64,000 nucleotides of DNA from Marinagarivorans cellulosilyticus (GTDB taxonomy: Bacteria; Pseudomonadota; Gammaproteobacteria; Pseudomonadales; Cellvibrionaceae): contig NZ_AP023086.1 of the NCBI RefSeq assembly GCF_021655555.1, positions 1,250,001 through 1,314,000 of the forward strand. The letters run 5' to 3'. This document shows positions 54,048-62,090 of the stretch, one piece after another. Numbering within the stretch: position 1 is the first letter of the stretch; every line of letters starts with the position of its first letter. Under the pieces are notes generated by a model. That model searched no databases. It worked only from the letters and a program-made list of their open reading frames with translations, and was not told where the DNA came from. The position numbers and the translations under genes were made by a program.

Positions 54048-55472
54048 TCATTGTGTGGCTTTATCGCGTTGCTGCGTTTTCCAAAGTTGTTGCAATGCTT
54101 GCTGCGTTAGTTTGCCCGTGCTATTGCGCGGCAGATTCGGCACAGAAATAATTGGCCTTGGAACCAGTGTGGCATCAATACGTTTTGATAATGCCGCTCT
54201 TACTTCGTGCTCGCTGAGTGCTGATACGACAAAAGCTGCCGGCCGGCTTTCTATTTTGCCATTTGGTGGTAAAAATATAGCGCCATCTTCGATGCCGGGT
54301 ATATCCAATAACTGGCGATTAAGGTCTGCAACGGAGGCGCGCTTACCTCCTACATTGATAATATCTTGGTGCCTTGAACCTAATAGAAAATGATTTTCGT
54401 CAAGCTGTTCTATGGTATCGCCTAGCGGTGCAGGTTCAAATAAGTGAGGTGCACTAGCTGTTACTTGCGGGTGCGTGTTGTCGGTTGTGCTGTGGTGCAG
54501 CTTGAAGCCTTCGAGCAACGCCCATTGCATGTTGGCGTGTGTTTGTCGCGTAGCCATACTACCGGCCTCGGTACAGCCATAAATTTCCCATAAGGGGCAG
54601 GCCAGCATATTTTCGTAGGCTTCGGCCAAGGAGGCTGGAAGTGGAGCTGTAGCTGAGATAACCCCTTGCAGTGGCAATGGCTTGGTGTCTGAATTAATTG
54701 CGCCAGATTTAATCAGTGCTCTCAAGTGAATAGGGGTGCTAATTAAAATGCTTGGCATACCTGTATTGCAGAGTGCATTTGTTATATCGGCAGGAAAAAA
54801 AGGATGCGAATTATGCATAATGCCATTGCCTTGCAAAACCATAAGTAGCGAGGTTTCGAGGCCATACATGTGTTGTGGCGGCACGGTAGCAACCAACGCT
54901 GTGGGGGCTTTGAGTAAACGTTGGCTTAATAGCTGAGCGGTGGTGGCGAGTGTTTGCCAGCGTTTGTTGATGGCTTTAGGTTTGCCGGTACTGCCTGAGG
55001 TGAAGGCGATGGCCGCCATTTGTGTGTTGCTAATGTTGGGCGCAGTAGCAATTTCTTCGAGCGTTATGTCGAGCGCTAGCTGGCTGACATCAATATGGGC
55101 AATGTCGCACTTGTTGGGGCTATCGAAAATACAGTAGCAGGTGTCGCCATATTCCTTGGCAATATCTTTTAGTGTTAATGGTTGTCTGTTTGGCGGCAGT
55201 AAATTCGTTGTGCCTTTAAGAAGTAGGGCGCAGAAAACGACTAAGAATTGAAAGCGATCCTCACAAAGATTAAGAGCGAAATCAGCGCTGGGTAACTTTT
55301 GGCTTAGTGCATTAACGCGTTGTAAAAACTCATTTTGTGTAATGGTTAAGACACCGCCTTTAGTGGGTTGCAAGGCGATGGGTGCGTTCGGCATATAGTC
55401 GGCAATGAGCGGGGTCGTCGCCTGCGGGGTGTTGTTGTCGCTGGCTAAGCGTGATGTCGAATATGTTGTCAT
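54048..55472 (-). CDS. AMP-forming acyl/aryl-CoA (ACP) ligase
   Basis: A 474-aa ANL-superfamily adenylating enzyme. The nucleotide loop TSGSTGKPK is at 158-166, the YGCTEAGS-type motif appears as IYGCTEAGSMATRQT, and the late catalytic lysine lies in NSTGKLTQQAL. It probably activates the aromatic starter (hydroxybenzoate from the chorismatase at 57458) for loading onto an ACP; substrate is inferred from context. Confidence 0.88.
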   Translation of the reverse strand: MTTYSTSRLASDNNTPQATTPLIADYMPNAPIALQPTKGGVLTITQNEFLQRVNALSQKLPSADFALNLCEDRFQFLVVFCALLLKGTTNLLPPNRQPLTLKDIAKEYGDTCYCIFDSPNKCDIAHIDVSQLALDITLEEIATAPNISNTQMAAIAFTSGSTGKPKAINKRWQTLATTAQLLSQRLLKAPTALVATVPPQHMYGLETSLLMVLQGNGIMHNSHPFFPADITNALCNTGMPSILISTPIHLRALIKSGAINSDTKPLPLQGVISATAPLPASLAEAYENMLACPLWEIYGCTEAGSMATRQTHANMQWALLEGFKLHHSTTDNTHPQVTASAPHLFEPAPLGDTIEQLDENHFLLGSRHQDIINVGGKRASVADLNRQLLDIPGIEDGAIFLPPNGKIESRPAAFVVSALSEHEVRAALSKRIDATLVPRPIISVPNLPRNSTGKLTQQALQQLWKTQQRDKATQ

Positions 55473-55476
55473 GGTA

Positions 55477-56103
55477 TTAACGTCGTATGTTCGCGAGGTA
55501 AATAATTTTCAAATATTCTAAAAAACCTGGATGGTTATGGTTTGGGAATATTTTTTTACGCAGATAAAACTCGCCAATAAATAAAAATCCGACAATGAGA
55601 TAATTAAAAACATTGGTAAACCAAAACCATAGCGCTTGCTTGTCGGTCAGTAAAAATAATGTGGGTAATGCAGCCATTGTTATAAATAATGCACACCATG
55701 CAGCCGTTAAACCGTAGGTGTAGCGGCGCATGGCTAAACTTAATGGGCCGCGTGATGCCTCGCCTATTGCTGTAATCAGCGCTTCTTTGCCAGGCATTAG
55801 TGTTTTGCCAAAAATAATGAGTAAGGACAGCGGAATAGCAATAGGGGGGATGTAAGTTAGGTAAATGTCAGATTGTTTTATGGCAAGCAGTATTAAACCT
55901 ACATTGGCACAGGTGTAAATGGCCCAAGCTTTAATCGAGGGGCGTAGCAGGTTCGATAAAAACACACCGGTAAGTACCCCTAATATTGCCGCGAAACGCA
56001 AAGCGGGAATTTCAAAAAGGTAGGCGCTATGGGTCAGTGCTGGGTACATCGCAATTAATAGTATGGTGGCGATGACACTAGGTTTAATATTGAAGTTTGT
56101 CAT
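55477..56103 (-). CDS. COG4648-like membrane protein of aryl-polyene cluster
   Basis: A 208-aa protein with about six hydrophobic segments. The motif LRPSIKAWAIYT and KEALITAIGEASRGPL resemble the membrane protein always found in aryl-polyene clusters (COG4648). Its role is not known. It lies 4 bases upstream of the ligase gene in transcription order. Confidence 0.75.
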   Translation of the reverse strand: MTNFNIKPSVIATILLIAMYPALTHSAYLFEIPALRFAAILGVLTGVFLSNLLRPSIKAWAIYTCANVGLILLAIKQSDIYLTYIPPIAIPLSLLIIFGKTLMPGKEALITAIGEASRGPLSLAMRRYTYGLTAAWCALFITMAALPTLFLLTDKQALWFWFTNVFNYLIVGFLFIGEFYLRKKIFPNHNHPGFLEYLKIIYLANIRR

Positions 56104-56221
56104 TGCGGTTGGCCAGGTAGCGCTGTTTAATGACGCCGAGTTTAATGTTGCAACTCGGTGCCTTTATCAGGAAGAAAAAGTAGGCTACACCGTGGCTCAG
56201 TATATTGGGTAGCGCTAAAAA

Positions 56222-56500
56222 TTACCCGTTTTGATCTTGAATATACTGGTTGAGCGAACGCAAGCTATAGAATATGGATTTATTATTCTCGTCGTCTGCT
56301 TTTAATTGCACTTGGTATTTTTTTGCAATAGCTAACGAAATCTCTAGGGCGTCGATAGAGTCTAGGCCTAAGCTATCGGGTGCGTTAATATCAAACAGCG
56401 GTGCTTGGGCAATAATCTCTTCGGCACTAATGTCTTCTAATTCTAGCGCTTCAATTAAAACTTCGGCCAATTCGCGTTCTTGTTCTGTTTGCTCACTCAT
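56222..56500 (-). CDS. Acyl carrier protein 1
   Basis: A 92-aa carrier protein with the phosphopantetheine attachment site GLDSIDALE (Ser48). Slightly longer than FabACP because of its tail. Aryl-polyene clusters normally have two ACPs; the second is at 59336 on the other strand. A gap of 118 bases follows it without a gene. Confidence 0.92.
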   Translation of the reverse strand: MSEQTEQERELAEVLIEALELEDISAEEIIAQAPLFDINAPDSLGLDSIDALEISLAIAKKYQVQLKADDENNKSIFYSLRSLNQYIQDQNG

Positions 56501-56510
56501 TGCTGGCTCC

Positions 56511-57272
56511 TTAAGCTTTGTTGGGCTTAACGCCGGTGTATTCGCTGAAAATGCCCATCACAACCGCGCGATGAGTATCTTGTAGGCCGGTATCTTTTAA
56601 TGCTTGTACAATTGTTGCTGGCGGCACGCATTGTTCGATCGTATCCCAGTAGTAACGCATCAATACTTTGCTGTCGGCACTGCGTCGGAAAATTTTTGCC
56701 AAATTAGGAATAATGCCTTTTAGGTAAAACTTTAAAAATGCCGTTGAAAATTTGCCTTCAGGGCGAGTGATTTCCAGCAATAAAATCTTGCCGCCAGGTT
56801 TTAAAATGCGCTGGTATTCCTCGAAAGCACTTTTTAAATCCGCTACATGGCGTAGGGCATAACCCATGGTGAGGTAGTCAAAGGTATTATCGGGGAAGGG
56901 TAAAGCTTCGCCTAGGCCCAAGGTGGCATTTTTAACGCCTGATTTTACGGCTTCGCCTAACATGCCTTTGCTTGGATCTAGGGAGACAACCAAGCCTTTA
57001 TCGCCGACAATTTCTTGCGCCAATAATGAAACCACACCAGTGCCTGCACCAACATCAAGAACTTTGTCGCCTTGCGATACACCTGCGCGCACTAAAGCTT
57101 GCCGGCGGTACCAGCGGCCAGAACCAAAGCTCATAACGCTGGTGATCCAGTCGTAGTGCTCGGCAGAAGAGTCAAACATATCGTCTACGCGCTCGCGTCT
57201 AGCTTCGGGCGATTCGTAATACTCTTCAAGAACGGGATGAGGGGCTATACGGTTGCTGTCACCATTGGCCAT
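56511..57272 (-). CDS. UbiE-like SAM-dependent methyltransferase
   Basis: A 253-aa class I methyltransferase: VDDMFDSSAEHYDW, glycine-rich motif I VLDVGAGTGVVS, LDPSKGMLGEA and MGYALRHVADL, closely following UbiE/MenG patterns. In this context it probably methylates the aryl head group of the polyene. AGGAGT precedes the start. It begins the minus-strand arm and is divergent from the chorismatase gene, so 57273-57457 must hold promoters for both. Confidence 0.85.
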   Translation of the reverse strand: MANGDSNRIAPHPVLEEYYESPEARRERVDDMFDSSAEHYDWITSVMSFGSGRWYRRQALVRAGVSQGDKVLDVGAGTGVVSLLAQEIVGDKGLVVSLDPSKGMLGEAVKSGVKNATLGLGEALPFPDNTFDYLTMGYALRHVADLKSAFEEYQRILKPGGKILLLEITRPEGKFSTAFLKFYLKGIIPNLAKIFRRSADSKVLMRYYWDTIEQCVPPATIVQALKDTGLQDTHRAVVMGIFSEYTGVKPNKA

Positions 57273-57393
57273 GGCATTTACTCCTAAAAATCAAGGCGCG
57301 TACTTTAAGGGAGTGGTGAAAATGTGGCAAGTTGCAGGTGATAGAATACCGCGCTTTTCGTGCTTGTTGCGTGCTATGGCATGAGATTGTCTT

Positions 57394-57399
57394 TATAAT
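57394..57399 (+). promoter_or_regulatory. Possible -10 element of the plus-strand aryl-polyene arm
   Basis: TATAAT lies 59 bases before the chorismatase start in the divergent intergenic region. I see no good -35 hexamer at standard spacing, so an activator may be needed. Confidence 0.35.
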
Positions 57400-57457
57400 C
57401 GCCGGCTAAATTAATCGGGCGCCACGAGATGTTAATGTATTTATTGTTGGCGGCGAG

Positions 57458-58429
57458 ATGGAGAGGTCAGTGATACGTTGTCAATATGTCCCGTCAGATC
57501 ATTCTGAGGTGTCGCCAAGCGGTGTGTTAGCGGCAGTGGCCTTTGATGATACCTGTATTGGGCGTACACAAGACGCGGCAATTAGTACAGGGTTGCCCCT
57601 AATCGCCGGGGCTAGCGTGAAGGAGCACATTGTTTCTTCTGGCCAGGTGAAGCGCGGGCAGGGTGACGGCGTGCTTTGGGCAGAAGATGGCGAGCATTTA
57701 GTGGTGGCCGTGTGGGCGAATGAGCAAGCCAATCCCTCGGCAACATTAGAAACGATTGCTTTCGAGCTTTACCAAACACTATTTCAAACAATAGCTAATA
57801 ATGGCTTTTCGCACCTTGTGCGGGTGTGGAATTACTTTGCAGATATTAATGCCGAGCCCCAAGGCCTAGAGCGTTACCGCCAGTTTTGTTTAGGGCGTTA
57901 TCAGGCGTTCGAATGCGCCGGTTTGGCCGAAGGAAATTATCCATCGGCGTGTGCTTTAGGGCATCACGGTGGCAATGTGTTGGTTTATGCCTTAGCCAGT
58001 AAACAGGCGCCGCAGCATTTCGAGAACCCCAAGCAGCAGGCGGCTTATCACTACCCCGAGCAGTATGGCCCGCGCAGCCCTTCGTTTGCGCGCGCGACGG
58101 TACTGGGGCGTACACTTTACGTTTCGGGTACGGCAAGTGTGGTTGGGCATAAAACTTTGCATATTGATGATGTGCAGGCGCAAACGCGAACAACGTTAGA
58201 AAATTTAGCCCAACTTATTGGCCATATTGCACTGCAGCAGCGTATTCCTGTTGGCCGTTGGCAGGCGAGTATATTGAAAGTGTATATTCGCAACCCACAA
58301 GATATTTCGACCATTCAACCATTGGTTGCCCAAGCTTATGCTGGCGTGCCTTGTGTATTTTTGGCGGCGGATGTGTGTCGTTCCGATTTATTACTAGAGA
58401 TCGACGGCATATGGCAACTCAACCAGTAA
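57458..58429 (+). CDS. Chorismatase (XanB2/FkbO/Hyg5-type), hydroxybenzoate-forming
   Basis: A 323-aa protein that resembles the bacterial chorismatase family, which cleaves chorismate to pyruvate and 3- or 4-hydroxybenzoate. Recognisable segments are YHYPEQYGPRSPSFARATV, LYVSGTASVVGH and the late VYIRNPQDI..., on the YjgF-like fold; length is typical (about 330). XanB2 of Xanthomonas makes the head group of xanthomonadin, an aryl polyene, so the same role is likely here. It overlaps the next gene by 19 bases. Confidence 0.85.
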   Translation: MERSVIRCQYVPSDHSEVSPSGVLAAVAFDDTCIGRTQDAAISTGLPLIAGASVKEHIVSSGQVKRGQGDGVLWAEDGEHLVVAVWANEQANPSATLETIAFELYQTLFQTIANNGFSHLVRVWNYFADINAEPQGLERYRQFCLGRYQAFECAGLAEGNYPSACALGHHGGNVLVYALASKQAPQHFENPKQQAAYHYPEQYGPRSPSFARATVLGRTLYVSGTASVVGHKTLHIDDVQAQTRTTLENLAQLIGHIALQQRIPVGRWQASILKVYIRNPQDISTIQPLVAQAYAGVPCVFLAADVCRSDLLLEIDGIWQLNQ

Positions 58430-59232
58430 AACGTTATTCCATGCTGCGGCGCTTTATGCGCTCAAAAGCTTGGCGCATTCCTGCAACAGGGTTGGGTTTT
58501 GGCCTGTTTGGGGCTGGTGGCGTGGCGTTGTCGTTAACTGTGTTTCCGTTAATGTACATACTGCCGATATCGGCCCGCAAGAAAGAGCGCATTTCACGCT
58601 TGACCATTTCAAAAGTTTGGCGTGGTTATGTGGCTATATTGCGTGCGCTGGGCTTAATTAGTTACGAGTTTCATAATGTTGAGGCGTTAACCGAGCCCAA
58701 CCAACTGATTATTGCTAACCACCCATCGTTACTTGATGTGGTGTTTGTGATTGGTTTAACCGGCGATGCCAGCTGTATTGTAAAGGCAGCCTTGTGGCGC
58801 AACCCTTTTACTGGCCTGGCCGTTCGCGCGGCGAATTATGTTAATAATGAAGAGAACAACCTATTTTCGCGCTGCCTAGATATGCTAGCCGCGGGGCAAT
58901 CGCTGATCGTTTTCCCCGAAGGAACGCGTAGCCGGCCAGGTGAGCCGCTTAGCTTTCATCGCGGCCCTTCTAATTTGGCGCTGAGTAGCGGCTTGCCTAT
59001 AACGCCAGTGGTCATTTTGTGCGAGCCGGCGACACTGCTTAAACATAAGCGGTGGTACGAGGTTTCTGATGAACCCGCGCACTACACGATTACTGTTATG
59101 CCTAAAATGCCTGTATCACATTATTTAGAAAATGAGCAGTTTCAAAGCACTGCAGCGCGCCAGCTCACACGCGAATTAACCGCTTACTTCAGTGAATTTA
59201 CCGGTAGCCCCATTAAGCCATCAAAGCGCTAA
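58411..59232 (+). CDS. PlsC-like 1-acylglycerol-3-phosphate acyltransferase
   Basis: A 273-aa acyltransferase with an N-terminal membrane segment (about 25-52), the catalytic NHPSLLD (H104, D109), and FPEGTRS (168-174). It probably transfers the finished polyene or a fatty acid to a glycerolipid. ATG at 58411 is chosen because the frame before it lies inside the chorismatase gene and is not conserved-looking. Xanthomonadin clusters contain a similar acyltransferase. Confidence 0.9.
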   Translation: MATQPVKRYSMLRRFMRSKAWRIPATGLGFGLFGAGGVALSLTVFPLMYILPISARKKERISRLTISKVWRGYVAILRALGLISYEFHNVEALTEPNQLIIANHPSLLDVVFVIGLTGDASCIVKAALWRNPFTGLAVRAANYVNNEENNLFSRCLDMLAAGQSLIVFPEGTRSRPGEPLSFHRGPSNLALSSGLPITPVVILCEPATLLKHKRWYEVSDEPAHYTITVMPKMPVSHYLENEQFQSTAARQLTRELTAYFSEFTGSPIKPSKR

Positions 59233-59335
59233 AGCGAAGCTTTTTGGTATAGGCTCTGGTAGACTTGCGCCGCTTTTTGGTAGAGCAATAACCGCTCTTG
59301 CCTAAGGTATGCATTGATAATGATGGAAGTGGGTT

Positions 59336-59620
59336 ATGTATTCAAAAGAACAAATATATGCGTTTCTTCAAGATAGTCTTGAAACACTGTTTGAGATTGA
59401 TCGCGAAGAAATAACACCAGAAGCCAGTCTGTATGAAGACTTGGATATCGACAGTATTGATGCCGTCGACTTGACGGTAAAGCTCAAGGAATTCACTGGC
59501 CGTCGCATACAGCCATCGGACTTCAAACAGGTACGCACCGTACAAGACGTGGTTGATGCTGTTTTTGATTTACTTAATCGGCCCGAAGACAGCGGTGATT
59601 CCTCAGAACCCACTCAGTAA
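59336..59620 (+). CDS. Acyl carrier protein 2
   Basis: A 94-aa carrier protein with DIDSIDAVDL; the phosphopantetheine-bearing serine is S40. Its C-terminal tail is polar. It overlaps the next gene by one base (TAATG). Together with the ACP at 56222 it makes the usual pair, one perhaps for the starter and one for extension. Confidence 0.93.
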   Translation: MYSKEQIYAFLQDSLETLFEIDREEITPEASLYEDLDIDSIDAVDLTVKLKEFTGRRIQPSDFKQVRTVQDVVDAVFDLLNRPEDSGDSSEPTQ

Positions 59621-60045
59621 TGCCTAGCTCAAACCCCAGAGGCGAACGGAGCGCGACACAGAATCAAGGAGTTGTTTCAAGCCTGCAAGCGCTCAACCGC
59701 CCCGTTGCGCGCGGTATAACGCCTATTGCTACCGACGGCGTGGAACTAACAATTGATGTCACGCCCTCGCTGCCCTGCCTTGAAGGGCACTTTGAGCATT
59801 TCCCTGTCGTTCCTGGCGTTGTTCAACTCGATTGGGTTGCGCACTATGCTAGCTTGTTGCTGCATATCGATTGGCCCGTTTTACGTGTAGATCGCCTAAA
59901 ATTTACAAGCCCCATACAGCCAAATAACACCGTCGTTATTAGGCTGATTTTTAATCGGGATAAGCAATGGCTCGATTTTCAGTTTTTTTGTGCAGACCGA
60001 AGCTATTCAAAAGGGCGTGTAGTCTATGAAAGCCCTAGCGATTAA
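59620..60045 (+). CDS. Hotdog-fold dehydratase-like protein (ApeI-like)
   Basis: A 141-aa protein with about 40 polar residues at the N terminus, then a hotdog domain with LPCLEGHFEHFPVVPGVVQL (His57) and VDRLKFTSPIQPNNTV. It pairs functionally with the dehydratase at 53638 or 50264. Start ATG overlaps the ACP stop, and its end overlaps the glycosyltransferase by 20 bases. Confidence 0.82.
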   Translation: MPSSNPRGERSATQNQGVVSSLQALNRPVARGITPIATDGVELTIDVTPSLPCLEGHFEHFPVVPGVVQLDWVAHYASLLLHIDWPVLRVDRLKFTSPIQPNNTVVIRLIFNRDKQWLDFQFFCADRSYSKGRVVYESPSD

Positions 60046-60781
60046 CCCTTGCGTAATTATTCCCGTCTATAATCACCCCTCAAAAATATGGGCGGTTGTG
60101 GATGCTATTCGGCAAAAGGGGTTGCCGTGTGTGTTGGTGGATGATGGTAGCGAGCCCAATTGTGCTGCAGTATTGGTGAATATTAGTCATAGTGATGATG
60201 CGGTTTATTTGCTGCGTATGGACGAGAACCGTGGTAAGGGGGCCGCTGTGTGTAAAGGGCTTAAATACGCCCACGATTTAGGCTTTAGCCACGCATTGCA
60301 GGTAGATGCCGATGGCCAGCACGATTTAACTGATATTCCCAAGTTTTTAACCGAGGCCGCAGCAGCCCCACAGGCCGTAGTGTCTGGGTGCCGGCGTTAT
60401 CAGGATATGCCGCCTTCGCGGCGCAGTGGCCGAAAACTGACCGATTTTTGGGTTTGTGTAAATACGGTGTCTAAGTCAATAAAGGATTCGATGTGCGGTT
60501 ATCGCTTGTACCCTCTTGCCGAAACCCTAGTGCTGCTTAACCGAAAGCGCATTGGCGCACGCATGGACTTTGATACCGATATATTGGTTCGGTTGTATTG
60601 GCAGGGGCTAGATGTGATCAATATTGAAACAAATATACGTTACCAAGACGATATACCCTCTCATTTTGATATTGTTCAGGATAATGTGCGTATAACGTGG
60701 ATGCATACGCGCTTATTTTTTGGCATGTTGCCTCGCTTTTTTTCTTTATGGTTACGAAAAGCTCCGAATAAACGCACGTAA
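60026..60781 (+). CDS. Family 2 glycosyltransferase
   Basis: A 251-aa GT-A fold enzyme: NPCVIIPVYNHPSKIWAVVD, nucleotide-sugar segment VLVDDGSEPN, and the DxD motif in LQVDADGQHD (94-96). Later SIKDSMCGYRLYPL and MDFDTDILVRLYW match dolichol-phosphate-sugar-type transferases. Aryl-polyene clusters often contain one, proposed to modify the polyene lipid. No membrane helices besides a possible C-terminal amphipathic end. Confidence 0.88.
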   Translation: MKALAINPCVIIPVYNHPSKIWAVVDAIRQKGLPCVLVDDGSEPNCAAVLVNISHSDDAVYLLRMDENRGKGAAVCKGLKYAHDLGFSHALQVDADGQHDLTDIPKFLTEAAAAPQAVVSGCRRYQDMPPSRRSGRKLTDFWVCVNTVSKSIKDSMCGYRLYPLAETLVLLNRKRIGARMDFDTDILVRLYWQGLDVINIETNIRYQDDIPSHFDIVQDNVRITWMHTRLFFGMLPRFFSLWLRKAPNKRT

Positions 60782-60856
60782 TCCATTAAGCATGCTGTGG
60801 GTTGTGAGCGGCCCGTATATTCACAGGTTATTTCATATTCGCTTGAGGTTATTGTG

Positions 60857-61276
60857 ATGCGCTATAGCACCGAGACAGAAATATTAATTCCATTTCATGA
60901 TGTCGATTCCATGGATATTGTATGGCATGGGCATTATGTAAAATATTTTGAAGTGGCGCGCTGTGATTTTTTAGACAGCTTTAACTATGGCTATAAAAAA
61001 ATGGCGGCGTCTGGCTATTCGTGGCCGGTGGTTGATATGCGTATCAAGTATGTGAAGCCGCTACAGTTTGGTCAGACGGTGCTTGTGCGTTGTAGTTTAA
61101 AAGAGTGGGAGTACCGCTTAAAACTTGACTATGTTATTGAAAATGCGAATGGCGAGCGCTTAACAAAAGGCTATACCATTCAGGTGGCTGTGGATAAAAA
61201 TACCGCACAGATGTGCTTCGAAACACCTAAAGCGTTTCGTGAGCTATTAGCGCATAAAGTGGGTCCCTTGGAATAG
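60857..61276 (+). CDS. 4-hydroxybenzoyl-CoA thioesterase-like protein
   Basis: A 139-aa hotdog thioesterase. The active-site segment HDVDSMDIVWHGHYVKYFEVAR fits the DxDxxGHVxNxxY pattern of this family. In aryl-polyene clusters this enzyme is thought to release or transfer the chain. ATG at 60857 has GAGGT 8 bases upstream; the open frame before it is not conserved-looking. Confidence 0.85.
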   Translation: MRYSTETEILIPFHDVDSMDIVWHGHYVKYFEVARCDFLDSFNYGYKKMAASGYSWPVVDMRIKYVKPLQFGQTVLVRCSLKEWEYRLKLDYVIENANGERLTKGYTIQVAVDKNTAQMCFETPKAFRELLAHKVGPLE

Positions 61277-61320
61277 TTTTTAGATAACAATAACGCGCAG
61301 GCGCAAGCCGAGGATGTGGT

Positions 61321-62040
61321 GTGATCAAACGTAAAATCAGTACAGGATGCTTGATATTTTATACGCTAGTCTTGTGCTTAGGCTTGTGTGGTAAATCATT
61401 TGCCGATGCGAGTAAACACAGTAATACCGATGCTGCCGTTCAATCGATTATAGAAAGTTTAAAGCAGCGAGTGCTTGTTACGGGCGATTTTCAGCAGGAG
61501 AAAACATTAAGCGGCCTTGCTTATACCTTGAAGTCTTCTGGCCATTTTATTTTTTGGCAAAAACAAGGCCTATACTTAAAGGCGGAAAAGCCTTTTTTTA
61601 ATGCATTTACAATAACGCAAGATCAGTTAATTACGTGGCAAGCCGATGGTCGTGGCGATATTGCTGCCGAGCACCAAGGCATTGTTCAGCGCGAAATTAA
61701 TAAAACTCTATTTGCTATATTAAGTGCCGATATTGCTTTAATTGAATCGCGCTTTGAGGCGCGCTGGTTGATCAATAAAGAGACTTGGCAGTTGATTTTA
61801 ACGCCGAAGCTGGCGGTGATGCTGGAAAGTTTGCAGCAGGTTGTTATTGATGGCAGCAATGCAGCGGCTAAAGCTGAACTACAAATGGTGCAGTTAACGG
61901 CAGGCAACGGCGATCATACCCGCATCGAGTTTTTAAATCAGTCAGTCGCCTCCCGCGGTGTTCCCGTCAAGGAAGTACTAAAGGCTGAGCAGTGTCGTTG
62001 GTTCTCTTTGGATGACAATTTCTGTGATTTTGCTCAGTAA
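61321..62040 (+). CDS. LolA-like outer-membrane lipid carrier
   Basis: A 239-aa exported protein with signal peptide (about 1-28, ending SFADA) and a LolA-like half-barrel fold (LVTGDFQQEKTLSGLAYTLKSSGHFIFWQKQGL). It may carry the polyene lipid across the periplasm, working with the MMPL exporter encoded next. GTG start; the upstream frame has no better start. Confidence 0.82.
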   Translation: MIKRKISTGCLIFYTLVLCLGLCGKSFADASKHSNTDAAVQSIIESLKQRVLVTGDFQQEKTLSGLAYTLKSSGHFIFWQKQGLYLKAEKPFFNAFTITQDQLITWQADGRGDIAAEHQGIVQREINKTLFAILSADIALIESRFEARWLINKETWQLILTPKLAVMLESLQQVVIDGSNAAAKAELQMVQLTAGNGDHTRIEFLNQSVASRGVPVKEVLKAEQCRWFSLDDNFCDFAQ

Positions 62041-62090
62041 AATGGGCATAGCAAATTTGTTGCTATGCCCACCTAAGCGATAGACTTCTC

